This document shows positions 12,091 through 21,815 of a DNA stretch of 64,000 nt, piece after piece. This stretch comes from Brachionus plicatilis (Eukaryota > Rotifera > Eurotatoria > Ploima > Brachionidae), in assembly GCA_010279815.1 (NCBI GenBank), contig QEOQ01000041.1:905784-969783 (forward strand), given 5' to 3'. The notes below the pieces were generated by a model. It ran no database searches and was not told where the DNA came from. It saw only the letters and a program-made list of their open reading frames with translations. The translations under genes and the position numbers were made by a program. Numbering within the stretch: the first letter of the stretch is position 1; every line of letters starts with the position of its first letter.

Positions 12091-12901
12091 TTTTTAATAA
12101 ATTTATTTTGTCTAAGTTTTAATTTGCCTAATTTAAAAAAAAGTGTGATTTTTATTTATTTATTCTTCCAGTCCCATTTAATAAGCCAAACTTCTATGAT
12201 TAACACATTCTGAAACTAGAGACAATACCAAGCAATGGCACGATTTTAATTTTAATTTAAAAATTTGGGATTTTGAAACAAAAATTTTCATCAAATACGA
12301 TAAACTTTGAAGCTTTGTAAAATTACTCTAAAATATAATAAAAATGTTTTGTTGGAAAAATAAATATTTATGATTAACTTATCAGATCTTTTTTTATTTA
12401 ATTTATTAATAACAAGTATAATGAGCAAATATTAATTTTTAAATAAATAAACTTCATTTCAATATTTTAATTAAATTCTTTTGAGTATGTTAATTTAGTT
12501 AGTTTACCAATAGATTTTAATGAACTGCACTGCTTGACTGAAACGAAGCAGACTCAAATCACTAGGTAAGCTAAAAATCTTAATAAAATTTAAATTTGAT
12601 TTTTTTGTCAAAAATTATCAAAGTTTTTCATCAAAATTCTGATAAAAATATTTTAATTTAAAAAACTTAGAATCAAATTGATGTCAGCCGGCTAAATAAG
12701 AAATCAAAATTTAAAAATTTTCAGAATCAAAATTTTAATATTGACTTATACAAATTTCAAAGTCAATTTTGACTTAAACTCAAGTATGCTAATTTAATCA
12801 TAAAAATACGTATAAGAGGTCGAAATATTTTATGGGATACTTTTTCAAATAAGATCAGACTGAACATGAGCCCTCTCAAATTCTTTTCAAAAAAATTTAA
12901 A
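12091..12901. other. AT-rich, no gene seen
   Basis: No supported exon, RNA gene or repeat. The open frame that runs into the foldback element at 12911 is an artefact of that element's arm. Confidence 0.45.
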
Positions 12902-12910
12902 TTTTTTATT

Positions 12911-13232
12911 GGCATTGTGAAATTTAGTACAAAAAAACAAAAACAAAATATTAAAAGTGCCAAAGCTTAAGTTCTGAAGGACCAAAACATGTTCTGTAAA
13001 TTGTAGCAACTGATACATCCTTTGAACCACCAGTATACTGATTCTGCAAAACTCAGAAAAAAGTAAATTTGGGACATTATATTATATTAAAAATCCAATT
13101 CAACTTTAAGTGGCGGTACAAAGGGTGTATCAGTTGCTACGATTTACAGAACATGTTTTGGTCCTTCAGAACTTAAGCTTTGGCACTTTTAATATTTTGT
13201 TTTTGTTTTTTTGTACCAAAATTCACAATGCC
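12911..13232. mobile_element. Foldback MITE with ~125-bp inverted arms, 9-bp TSD
   Basis: The left arm begins GGCATTGTGAAATTTAGTAC and the right arm is its near-exact inverse, ending ...ATTCACAATGCC; pairing extends about 125 bp each side around an ~80-bp loop. The element is flanked by a perfect 9-bp direct repeat, ttttttatt (12902-12910 and 13233-13241). Long inverted arms plus a 9-bp duplication point to mobilisation by a Mutator-like (MULE) transposase. A more diverged second copy lies at about 29409-29753. There is no coding capacity. The duplication is A/T-rich, so on its own it could be chance, but the borders coincide exactly with the ends of the arms. Confidence 0.82.
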
Positions 13233-13241
13233 TTTTTTATT

Positions 13242-14640
13242 CAGGAATGGCAATCAAAAATTAAAAGTTATTGTTTCTCAAATAATAACTGATTCTATTT
13301 TATTTAAATATTAAAATGAGCAAATAAATAACAGGCATTTTACTAAGGTTGGTATTTGTTGAGGTATATAAGTAAAATGTGCCAATTTGAAGCTTTAAGC
13401 AGAAACAAATATCATAGAAAAATCATTACGTAAAAGAATTAAATAATTATGGAAATATTTTAAAGTAGATTTACCTCTTACTTTAGAACCATGTTAATAT
13501 CATGGATGATTTCAATGAAACTTTATATCAAAAAGTTTGATTCCGAAAAGTCTCAAAATTCTACTGTAATGAATACTATTTTGATACTACATTTCTTTCT
13601 TATATAATCCTGCAAAATAAAAGATTGTGAAAAAAGGATACAATTTGAGTGAATGATAGTTAAATATAGATTTTTTTGATTCATTTAGTTAATTATAATT
13701 ACTTTTCTTCTTTTTATATTGTTTTTTTTTTACTCAAATCGCCAATGTGGCGTTGTTTATTTAAATTAATAATAATAATAATAAAAATTATAAAAATAAT
13801 AAAAATAATAATAATAATAAAAGATTTTTTTAAAATTGAACTCATAAATTCAAGGAAAAATAAATTATTTTAACACGATTCTTTCATCGACTGGAGTTGT
13901 TTTTAGGTCTAAAAAATATTTTGAATTCTCAGCAGTTTTTGGTCAATATTTTTCACTTCAAAAACTCTTAAATCTATTTTAGTTCGAAAAAAATTTTCCG
14001 ATTCAAATTAATTAAAATACATTAATTTAGTGATTTGATATCAAATCCAAAAATGCTTTCCAAAAAATTAAGATCAATTCAGATTTAGATCAATTTTTCA
14101 ATTAGATAATTTTTTTCAATTAGGCATATTAAAGTTAAAAAAGTCATTTAAATCTGGACTTAAAAAAATTTTTATTTTTTTTTAAATAAAACCATTTCTA
14201 ATCATTTTTTTAAATAATAACTAATCATTATCTTTTAAATTTCCGACTTGGTTTGAATAATTCTTCTAGTTTATTTAAAAGACGGCAATAATTAATTAAT
14301 TTATTAAAATTATTTTATTAAAATGATGTAAATGAATTATTTACATAAAAAATATTTTAATAAGTACAGTAAAAATTTACTTTTAATAGAAAAATATTTT
14401 AATTAAAGAAATAAAAGTATCTTCTCCCATTGATTTATGTTGAAATTGATTCTTTTTTTTTGGATGAGATTTAAAAAAATGAACCCACAAATTTAGAATA
14501 AAAAAATTAACCTACACAGAGAGAAAGTAGGTAGAAAAGCCTTGAACAAGCAAAATAAATGAACTCTTATTTTTTAAAAGACAATCAAAATAAAAAAATA
14601 GGAAATTACAATTGATTCTATATAAAGATTTATTAACTTT
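13242..14640. other. Intergenic with an AAT microsatellite
   Basis: Positions 13765-13822 are an interrupted (aat/aata)n microsatellite. The 65-codon frame over it is low-complexity translation and not a gene. The remainder up to the UBE2S stop is AT-rich with nothing recognised. Confidence 0.5.
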
Positions 14641-15567
14641 TCACAATCGCTTAAGTGCTTTTTTCTTGTCATTCTTTTTTGCTGTGCTAACATTTGATTG
14701 AAGCTTAGCCATTTTTATATTTGGCTCATCACTCGATGATGATTGATTTGCCGTGTTGTTGCCACTATTAGGTATAGTTTTGTTCGAATCCAATGGATTA
14801 GTGTTAGATGACGAAGATGACTTGGATCCAATGTTATTGTCGGCTGGGTACTGGGACCTAAAATAAAAATGTGAAAAATTTTTTAAATAAAATTGAAGCT
14901 CTACTTCAAAGTCAATGAATGCCTAGCATGAACTTCGGTGTATAATTTCGCTCGTGAGAAGTATTCTTCATATTCTTCTAGAAGCAGTTTACCGGCCTCT
15001 TCATTTAGTGCAGATTCCGGGTTCGGAACAATCAATAAACATTTAATAGTCTAAAAAAAATAAAATTTGAAAACTTTTTTATTTTAGAAAAAAATAAATA
15101 ATCTTCTCATGCTCACCAAAAGAACGTGCTTAATACCAAGTTCAGGCTTCCAGTCTTTTTTTAAAGTATTTACACAAATTTCTCCATTTGAAGAAACATT
15201 AGGATGCTTGAATAAAAAAAAAAAAATAGGTAAAAATTAATATTGATTAAAAGCTTACAAATATTTTTGTTATAAAAAATGCTTTCGGTGGTTGCACAGG
15301 AAAACCTTTGGATAAAATTAATTTCACTCTGAATAAGCCTCCGAAAAACGGAGTATCGGCTGGACCATCTATCAGAGCCTGAATGTCAGAAACGTCTTGG
15401 TCATTGGAAATGAGTTTGATGCCATCTAACGGCTCAGACGATATTTCTGCTATTTCTTTTAGGATTCGTTTTATAACCTGCGGTGGAATATTTTCCGTAT
15501 TCTAAATTTATAAATAATTTTAGAAAAAAATTTGAAACAAATTTATTTATAAACTTACACTAGACAT
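14641..15567 (-). CDS. UBE2S: Ubiquitin-conjugating enzyme E2 S
   Basis: Coding exons (complement) are 15559..15567, 15259..15501, 15117..15206, 14905..15050 and 14641..14857, giving 234 aa. UBE2S is the E2 that extends Lys11-linked ubiquitin chains on substrates of the anaphase-promoting complex (APC/C). The UBC fold carries [16 protein letters not shown] at the start, [13 protein letters not shown] with the catalytic Cys95 (same number as human), then [21 protein letters not shown] Ser/Asn-rich linker follows, then a basic tail ending KKALKRL. In human UBE2S the tail ends in an LRRL-type motif that docks on the APC/C; LKRL keeps that pattern. The first exon encodes only MSS. A broken partial copy of this gene lies near 21.5 kb. 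Confidence 0.95.
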
Positions 15568-16330
15568 CTTTTGATGTTGATTTTTTTCTAAACAATTAAA
15601 AGACAACGCTATAAAAATTCTAAATTTAATTTTAAAATAATTTAAAAATAAAGATTTTCATTGAACTGGATATTGCATATATTTAGGTAAATGGTTATGT
15701 GTGAAAAATTCGAGTCCGGTTCACTAAACATAGAGCTCGACCTAATTTCATCTCATTTGGTAAAAATTGGAGGAGATTTTTTGTCTTTTATTTTGTGGAA
15801 ACAAACAATGAATTCTTGATTTTTGATCACGTATACCAAGACATCGACAAAGGTTAATTTAGAAGGTTGTTCAGTGACAAGAGAAAGACCTTAATTTATT
15901 AGACCAAAAACCATTGCTTGATCTATGTTAATAAAATGCTTGAAATTGAAATACATAAAAAATTTTCTATCAGGTCCTATCGTTTCTTTATTAATATTAT
16001 AATAATGTGCGCAATTTATATATAAATAAATTAATATATATATTAAGAAATTTCAACTGCAAATTTTGTTTGAATATATTTATGTTGAAATTGCAATTTT
16101 ACATGCTAGACTTGTTGTTGCACGATAACTTTATGGTCAATTTGAATCAATATGCAATTTAGACTTTGATTTATACAAATTCATAATTTGCAAGAATTGC
16201 ATGAATTAATCTAAAATAGAATTAAGTGATTTAAATTTACTTTTTGTTAAGTTTAAACTGAGAGATTTATTGAAAATTGTTAAAATTTGTTAATTTTGCT
16301 CTAGATAGCGAAATCTTTAGTCTCTAACTA
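15568..16330. other. UBE2S upstream region
   Basis: It holds the UBE2S promoter and 5' leader. Sequence at about 15600-15700 (aacgctataaaaatt, then tatttaggtaaat) recurs beside the UBE2S pseudogene near 21.75 kb, so the duplicated block included 5' flanking DNA. No other gene is seen. Confidence 0.5.
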
Positions 16331-16338
16331 AATTTTTC

Positions 16339-17244
16339 GGGTCTTGCCTGTTATGTGACCAGTGACTTTATGTCGATTTGGTGACCAGGTATTTTTTCTG
16401 ACTGGTCACATATTCACCTGATATGTGACCAGGCAATATTATAATTAAAATAAAGAATTTTTTTAAAAAATTTTATTATTTAAGTGACCAGTTATTAAAT
16501 TTATATGACCAGTTTTTTTATTTATGTGACCAATTTATATAATATTTTAAAATTAAAAAAATTCAATAAAAAAAATTATTTATGAATTTTTGCGATGTGT
16601 TGCTTTACACGACGCTCATTTTTTCATTAATTTCCCGCACTCCGGGCAAGCTATTGGGTTTTTATGTTTGCTAAGAACTTTTTTTACAGCAGACTGTGTC
16701 GCTTCAGAAGCAATTGGAGCTTCTGATACAGAAAAAACTTCAGAAAATTTTTTTTTGTTGGATTTAAACAAAGCTTGCAAATGGCTATACCAACCTCTTC
16801 AAAATCTGATTCACAATTTTCTTCATGATCTGAATCGATGCCATTTGCCAAAAAATCACTCTCTTTTATTGTAATTGCTTCCATAGGTGGATAACTTTGA
16901 AAAGTACCTTTTGAGTGTTTTACTTTGGCATAAAGGTTCTCATCGATCTCCACAATTTTGCTTTTACCACCTAATTTTAGATTTTTTTTGTCAATATCAA
17001 CCGTACTGAATATTTACAATTAAATTTTATTTAACTTAAAAAAAATTTATGTGACCAATTGCAAAATTTTCGTGACCAAATGTCTATTTAGGTGACCAGG
17101 TTAAAATTATTAATAAACATTTTTACCAAATAAATAATTTTTCCTGATCACATATTAGATGACCAGTGAATATGTGACCAGTCAGAAAAAATACATGGTC
17201 ACCAAATCGACATAAAGTCACTGGTCACATAACAGGCAAGACCC
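16339..17244 (-). mobile_element. Merlin-like DNA transposon, defective, 8-bp TSD
   Basis: Inverted ends start GGGTCTTGCCTGTTATGTGA and pair for roughly 100 bp with a few mismatches (GTGACCAG recurs through both arms). A perfect 8-bp direct repeat, aatttttc, flanks the element (16331-16338 and 17245-17252). On the minus strand the interior encodes a fragment resembling IS1016/ISXO2-type transposases (next entry). The Merlin superfamily has that transposase type and 8-9 bp duplications, so both lines of evidence agree. At 906 bp with a broken, short coding region it cannot be autonomous. Confidence 0.75.
16616..17001 (-). pseudogene. Merlin/IS1016-type transposase fragment
   Basis: Read on the minus strand from a plausible acceptor at 17001, the frame gives DIDKKNLKLGG, then KSKIVEIDENLYAKVKHSKG. 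The GG-K-VEIDE-KRK/KVKH-G pattern is the signature around the first catalytic aspartate of ISXO2-like (IS1595/IS1016) transposases. After an acidic stretch (SDHEENCESDFEEV) a possible 68-bp intron (16723-16790) leads to a tail with CPECGK and a stop. Most of the DDE domain, including the later acidic residues, is missing. I infer a decayed or captured remnant; whether it is expressed cannot be told. Confidence 0.6.
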
Positions 17245-17252
17245 AATTTTTC

Positions 17253-18896
17253 TCTCAAGTCATTGGTTTTGAAATTGTGCTTCCTTAAAATAACTAATTG
17301 AATTTCCAAATCTATACACTAAAAAAAATTTTTAAAAGGATTCAACAAAATTTGAAGAAAATAGTTGAATAAAGCCTTTATTTTTAATTCCAAATTTTGA
17401 ACTAGTTACATTTTTTTAGAAGTCAGCAATTAAATAGTCGGATCATGACGATAATGTGATCAATGAGATCATGTATGTTTGATGAACAATTTGATCACAA
17501 AACAGCTGATTACCAAATTGGTTATCCGGAATATAAGAACCAAAAGACAAAATTTTTTTTGTATTTATAATTTTAGATCATAAAATATTTTTTGTGATCA
17601 AAATTTATTAATAGAAAAAATAATCTTGATAAAGGTTTCGATAAACAGAATAAAAATTTAAAAAAAAATTCAATTTAAAAAGAATTATTTGTGTTTTCTG
17701 GATATGTGAACTTTTACACCAGAGTTGTTTAAAAATCCAAGTGCTCGGACTTCCAAAAAAAAAAAAGTCCGGACTTGGATTTGGCTTGAGACTTGTGGCT
17801 TTTAAGCAACTCTGTTTTACACCTTTATCATTTTAGATCGTAAGTTCACAAAACCAGCAAGAAACTTGATCGACATGTAATCTAAATAAACTTTAGACCA
17901 GAATTGGTCAAAAGTCGAAGTCATGATATTTTTCTTAATTTTTTGATTTCTTTTTTAAGAGAAATTGATTGATTTCGATTTAAATTAGGTTGAAATTACT
18001 GATATTTTTTTTTTAAATTGAAAACTCAATAAAGTCAGACTTTGACTTTTGACCGACTCCGCTTTTTCCTTATCTTTTGTCTATGGCAAACTCAATCTAG
18101 TTATTTATTAAATATAAATTTTCATTTTACTAAGCAAAGTTAGTTGATCTAAATATTTCAAGCTAGCGTTTACCTTAATCTACTGCTTAGGATTCAGTTT
18201 ATTCAAGAGTTAAATCATCAATAACTGATATATCATTTGCATTAGAGTCATTTAAATAATTTTTTTATTTAGCCAAAAAAATTTGTGGTCATAAAAAATT
18301 TTGGCTGATCAATATTTTATCTGATTCTTATAATTCAGATCATCAATTTGGTGATTGTGATCAATATGTTCACTAAACCGACACAATACCATTGATCAAA
18401 ATATCGACATGACCCAAATAGTCTTGGATGGAGTTTGGGCTGTGTTGAGCCGGTGAGTGTTGTTCTATTAAGTCACTGGTGGTTGAGTTGAAGAATTAGA
18501 GTAGTCTCAAATTTTTTTGGAATTTTCATAAGAGCATTTTAAGTTAATTTTTTTATTTTAATTAAATTTTTTAAAATTCTAAAAGTAATTAAATATTATT
18601 TAAGACCAAATGGATGAAAAGTTCAAATTACTGTTTAAAATATTTAAGCCATAAGACACCAGTAGTCAGATCCCATATTTGTTATTCAAAATCTTTTCAT
18701 TTAATAAAAAACAATTAAATCTATAACCAATGAGTTTTTTTTGTTTTATTTATAAATTTGGATAAAAAAGATAGCAATTTGGCAGTTGAATGTTTCTTTG
18801 ATTCATTTGTCTTTTCATCTAGTTAATCATTGTCGTGTATTTTCGCTAGGTTTACAAAAATTCTTTTTTTAGAAGCACATTTATTTATTGAGCATA
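17253..18896. other. AT-rich sequence between transposons
   Basis: Apart from the small element at 17720-17814, no gene or clear repeat border is visible. Many tgatca/gatcaa words occur around 17440-17640 and 18290-18420 but do not form a measurable repeat unit. Confidence 0.4.
17720..17814. mobile_element. 95-bp hAT-type mini-MITE with perfect 8-bp TSD
   Basis: It starts CAGAGTTGTTTAAAA and ends TTTTAAGCAACTCTG, imperfect terminal inverted repeats. A second inner inverted pair (aatccaagtgctcggactt / aagtccggacttggatt) brackets an A tract. The flanks are a perfect direct repeat, ttttacac (17712-17719 and 17815-17822). A CAGAGTTG-type end with an 8-bp duplication is characteristic of hAT elements. 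Confidence 0.8.
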
Positions 18897-18898
18897 TA

Positions 18899-19090
18899 CA
18901 GTGGGTATTTCAAAAATGACATGCCTTCTAAGGTCGCGACCGCCGTACCGTACCATTATCGGCGCCGAACCGAACCAGCCGAACAACCGGCCGAACCGAA
19001 CCATAAACGGCGCCGCTTATGGTACGGTACGGCTGGTACGGTTCGGCGGTCGCGACCTTAGGGGGCATGTCGTTTTTGAAATACCCACTG
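18899..19090. mobile_element. GC-rich palindromic MITE flanked by TA
   Basis: The element runs CAGTGGGTATTTCAAAAA... to ...TTTTTGAAATACCCACTG and is flanked by TA on both sides, the duplication left by Tc1/mariner/pogo-type transposases. The inverted arms extend nearly to the centre: the palindrome GGTCGCGACC occurs in both arms, as do GGTACGGTACGG-type and CGGCGCCG blocks. The middle is strongly G+C-rich, in sharp contrast to the surrounding A+T. The 69-codon frame inside it is palindrome translation, not a gene. Confidence 0.85.
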
Positions 19091-19504
19091 TAATATTAAA
19101 AATTAAATAAAGATTAAATTATTTCTTTTTCTTGCATTTCGGTTCTTACTTCATTTAGATTCATATCTTAATCAATTGTTTTAGTTTCAAAATATGAGCA
19201 AATAATTTAATAAATTGAAAATATTTATAAAAACCAAGTCTTGAATTTTTTTGCCATTCTTATTTTCTCTAGCTCCTAAAAGCTTGTTTATTTTCTGCAG
19301 CTTACATTTAAACTACTAGATAAACCAATAGCTTTATTTTATGACTCAAAATTCCATTTAATAAGCTTAATGATAATTGTTATTGCTGAAAAATGATTTT
19401 TGAGAGAAAAATAATTTTTTTCAAAAATTTGGTCTGGTCAACTTTACAAAATATTCATATTTAATAATAATAAATAATAATTAATAGTGAAAAAAAGTCA
19501 AGTC

Positions 19505-19836
19505 TGTGACTACGCTCAAGACCATTTTAAAATTTTTAGCGATTTTAAATTTCTCAATAAAATCACCTTTTGATCTTCTATCCTCAAGCATTTTTAATTT
19601 TAACCTTGCTAAGGATGTCCTCTTACTGCAAGTTTTCCAACTCTGTTATCACTTTAGTTTCTTTTATTTGAAAATCTTCTTTATTTCTTTCCTTAATGTT
19701 GGACTCCAAACTTGAACGACATACGAAGTCCAAACAAGATGGTTTACAACTTCTTTTTATTTTCATGTCGCGGCGTACGTTTAATAATACCTAAATTTTG
19801 GTTAGCTCTCTTAATCACTGCTGCAATGTGTGCTAA
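19505..19836 (-). pseudogene. Non-LTR reverse transcriptase C-terminal relic
   Basis: The minus-strand translation gives HIAAVIKRANQNLGIIKRT, then after a break LVWTSYVVQVWSPTLRKEIK, then past three in-frame stops LARLKLKMLEDRRSKGDFIE. These are the conserved thumb/C-terminal landmarks of CR1/Jockey-type retroposon reverse transcriptases (KANR-LG-IKR, QVWSP, RL-L-LE-RR--GD). Stops and frame changes show it is dead. Nothing of the palm domain or 5' part is present. Confidence 0.75.
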
Positions 19837-20189
19837 AATTTTTAAATAATTTCTAAAAATGAATTCTAGCTTTTATTCTTGAAGGAATTTCAATTTATAA
19901 AATTTTTCCAACACACTCATTTTTTTAATTGATTCAATCCTTTCCAGATGAAATTCTTTCAGCTTTTTTATGAAATTCATCCAAACACAAACAGTACTAT
20001 TTTGAGAGAAGGATTTGTGGTAAATTTTCGTAAATTTATGAAATTTTCAGTAGAAAAGTGGATTTTTGCTCTATTTTGTAAAATTTAAAAATTATCTATT
20101 TTTTTCATAATCTTCATAATATTAAGTAAAAAAATACTAAGTAATTTTGCGTAAAATACTTTTTATTTACTGTTAACTTGAAACATATA

Positions 20190-21018
20190 CAGTGATCTCG
20201 CGTTTATGTCCCACCTTTCATTCTCAGAAAATGTGGGGACATATTCAAAAGGGGACACAAATAAAAAATAATTTTAATTTACAAAAAAATTTATTTTAAA
20301 TTCAACATAAGCTTTAACTTATTAATTATACATAACGAAATAAAAAAAAATACAAAACGGGTTGAAAATTAATTTTTTGGTTCAAAATAGTTTAAAATCT
20401 CAGCTTTTTTAGGCTTTTTTAAAGTTTCTAATTCGCAAATTTTAAAAGACTGTCTTACATTTTTAATTTTACTGGAATCTATGCCCTCAAAGGCAAAATG
20501 TAATTTATTGTACATTTTTTTATTTTTACATTTTTACATTTTTGAGAGAAGAAAAAAAAATCTCAAAAAATTTTCATTAAAGAAAAGTAATAATAAATTC
20601 GAAATTAATTAAAAGGCATTTTCAAAAAATTATCCTTGGTTTTTACATTTAAATTTTTGTAAAACTTCTTTTTAAGTAATTGCGAATTTATTATTACTTT
20701 TCTTGAAGGAAAATTTTTTTAGATTTTTTGATTTTAAGATTTTTTTTTCTTCTCTCAAAAATGTAAAAATGTAAAAATATAAAAATGTACAATAAATTGC
20801 ATTTTACCGCCCTCAAACTGCTCCAAGAATTGAACAAACATATTGTACATAAACTCTTAATTCAAAGAATTTTACGCAAAAAAAGTATACATTTTAAGTT
20901 TTATTTAAATCTAACAAATAATGGTAAAACTAGTTGTAGCCCTCAGCAAAGCCGGTGGAAATTTTATTTTAAAAGGGACCAACTTTTCCAAATAAGCTTT
21001 AGAAAAAGAATTAGATGA
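20190..21018 (-). pseudogene. Possible pogo/Tigger-like transposon remnant, 3' end
   Basis: The right edge is TA followed by CAGTGATCTCGCGTTTATGT, the kind of CAGT-starting end seen in pogo-like elements. Reading inward on the minus strand, a frame ends at 20369 (...AEILNYFEPKN, stop). That frame is cut by the foldback element at 20492; taking out the element plus one copy of its duplication rejoins it in frame (LEQFEG|IDSSKIKNVRQSF). The farther part (about 20820-21018) keeps short open segments with stops. I could not recognise a DDE motif and the opposite end was not found, so the family is a guess from end sequence and layout. Confidence 0.4.
20492..20808. mobile_element. Foldback MITE, perfect 9-bp TSD, nested insertion
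   Basis: The left end reads GGCAAAATGTAATTTATTGT and the right arm is its inverse with a few changes (...ACAATAAATTGCATTTTACC). The arms pair for well over 100 bp, including the tttttacatttttacatttttgagag / ctctcaaaaatgtaaaaatg blocks. Flanking 9-bp direct repeats gccctcaaa (20483-20491 and 20809-20817) are identical and not A/T-simple, so they are very unlikely to be chance. Long arms with 9-bp duplications fit a Mutator-like transposase. It interrupts the frame of an older element. Confidence 0.88.
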
Positions 21019-21507
21019 TTAATTCAAAAAACCAATCTAATATTAACCTTTATTTCAATAGATTTATGTTTTCTTCTGTTTGGTAAAATTTAACAGTCTG
21101 GGTCAGATCATCAGGAAAGTTTTCCAAAATTTATTTTCTTAATTCGAATTTAAAATCTTTTTGAGTTTTTAATTAGAATTTTTCAAGTTATAACTAAAAA
21201 TAAATAAAGAGATTTAAAACGAATATAAACATCAGTTTGAATGACAAAACCTTGATAATTCATAAGAAAATAAAGAGAAATTAAAGTCTGGTTTAGTTAA
21301 AGTCTCCATCAAATTCTTAGGACTTAAATTCGATTGAAATGGTTAAATCTGTTAGCCAGTGTTTGAAATAAAATTTTGATTTAAATTTCTTGGAATATTC
21401 TATTCAACAGAAATTATCTTTATCAAATGAAAAGATTAATTTTGTTTGATCTTATTTTGCAAATTATGATAAAAAAATATTTAAATTTTTAAATTTTAAT
21501 ACTTTAA

Positions 21508-21815
21508 TTTAAAGACAATCAATGTTTAGCATGAGTTTCAGTGTATAATTTCGCTGGTGAAAAATACTTTTCATATCCTAATTGAAGCAATATGCCAACC
21601 TCTTCATTTAGAGCAGATTCCGGATTTAGAACAATCAATAAGCTTTTAATAGTCTGAAAAAAAGATCATGGTATATGTTCAATAAATAAATAAAACTTAC
21701 ACTCGATATTTTATAAGTTCTTTTTTATGCTTAAAAAACAACGCTATAAAAATTTTAAAAAATTTAAAAAAATTAAGAGTTTAATTGAAACGGGTTTTAT
21801 GTGTATTTAGGTAAA
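21508..21815 (-). pseudogene. UBE2S pseudogene: Partial UBE2S duplicate, broken
   Basis: The minus-strand segment 21519-21653 copies UBE2S exon 4: NPESALNEE is intact and LYTETHAKH follows, then a TGA where the parent has TCA (Ser). A relic of exon 1 with its splice donor (cttacactcgatatttt versus cttacactagacatctt) and the 5' flank (aacaacgctataaaaatt, then tatttaggtaaat) lie next to it. Exons 2, 3 and 5 are missing. Because intron edges and upstream DNA were copied, this is a DNA-level duplication followed by deletion and not a retrocopy. The catalytic Cys exon is absent. Confidence 0.85.

Noticed and set aside
18901..19110. 69-codon frame rich in Pro/Arg/Gly
   Set aside because: It is translation of the GC-rich palindromic MITE; the same sequence reads similarly on both strands.
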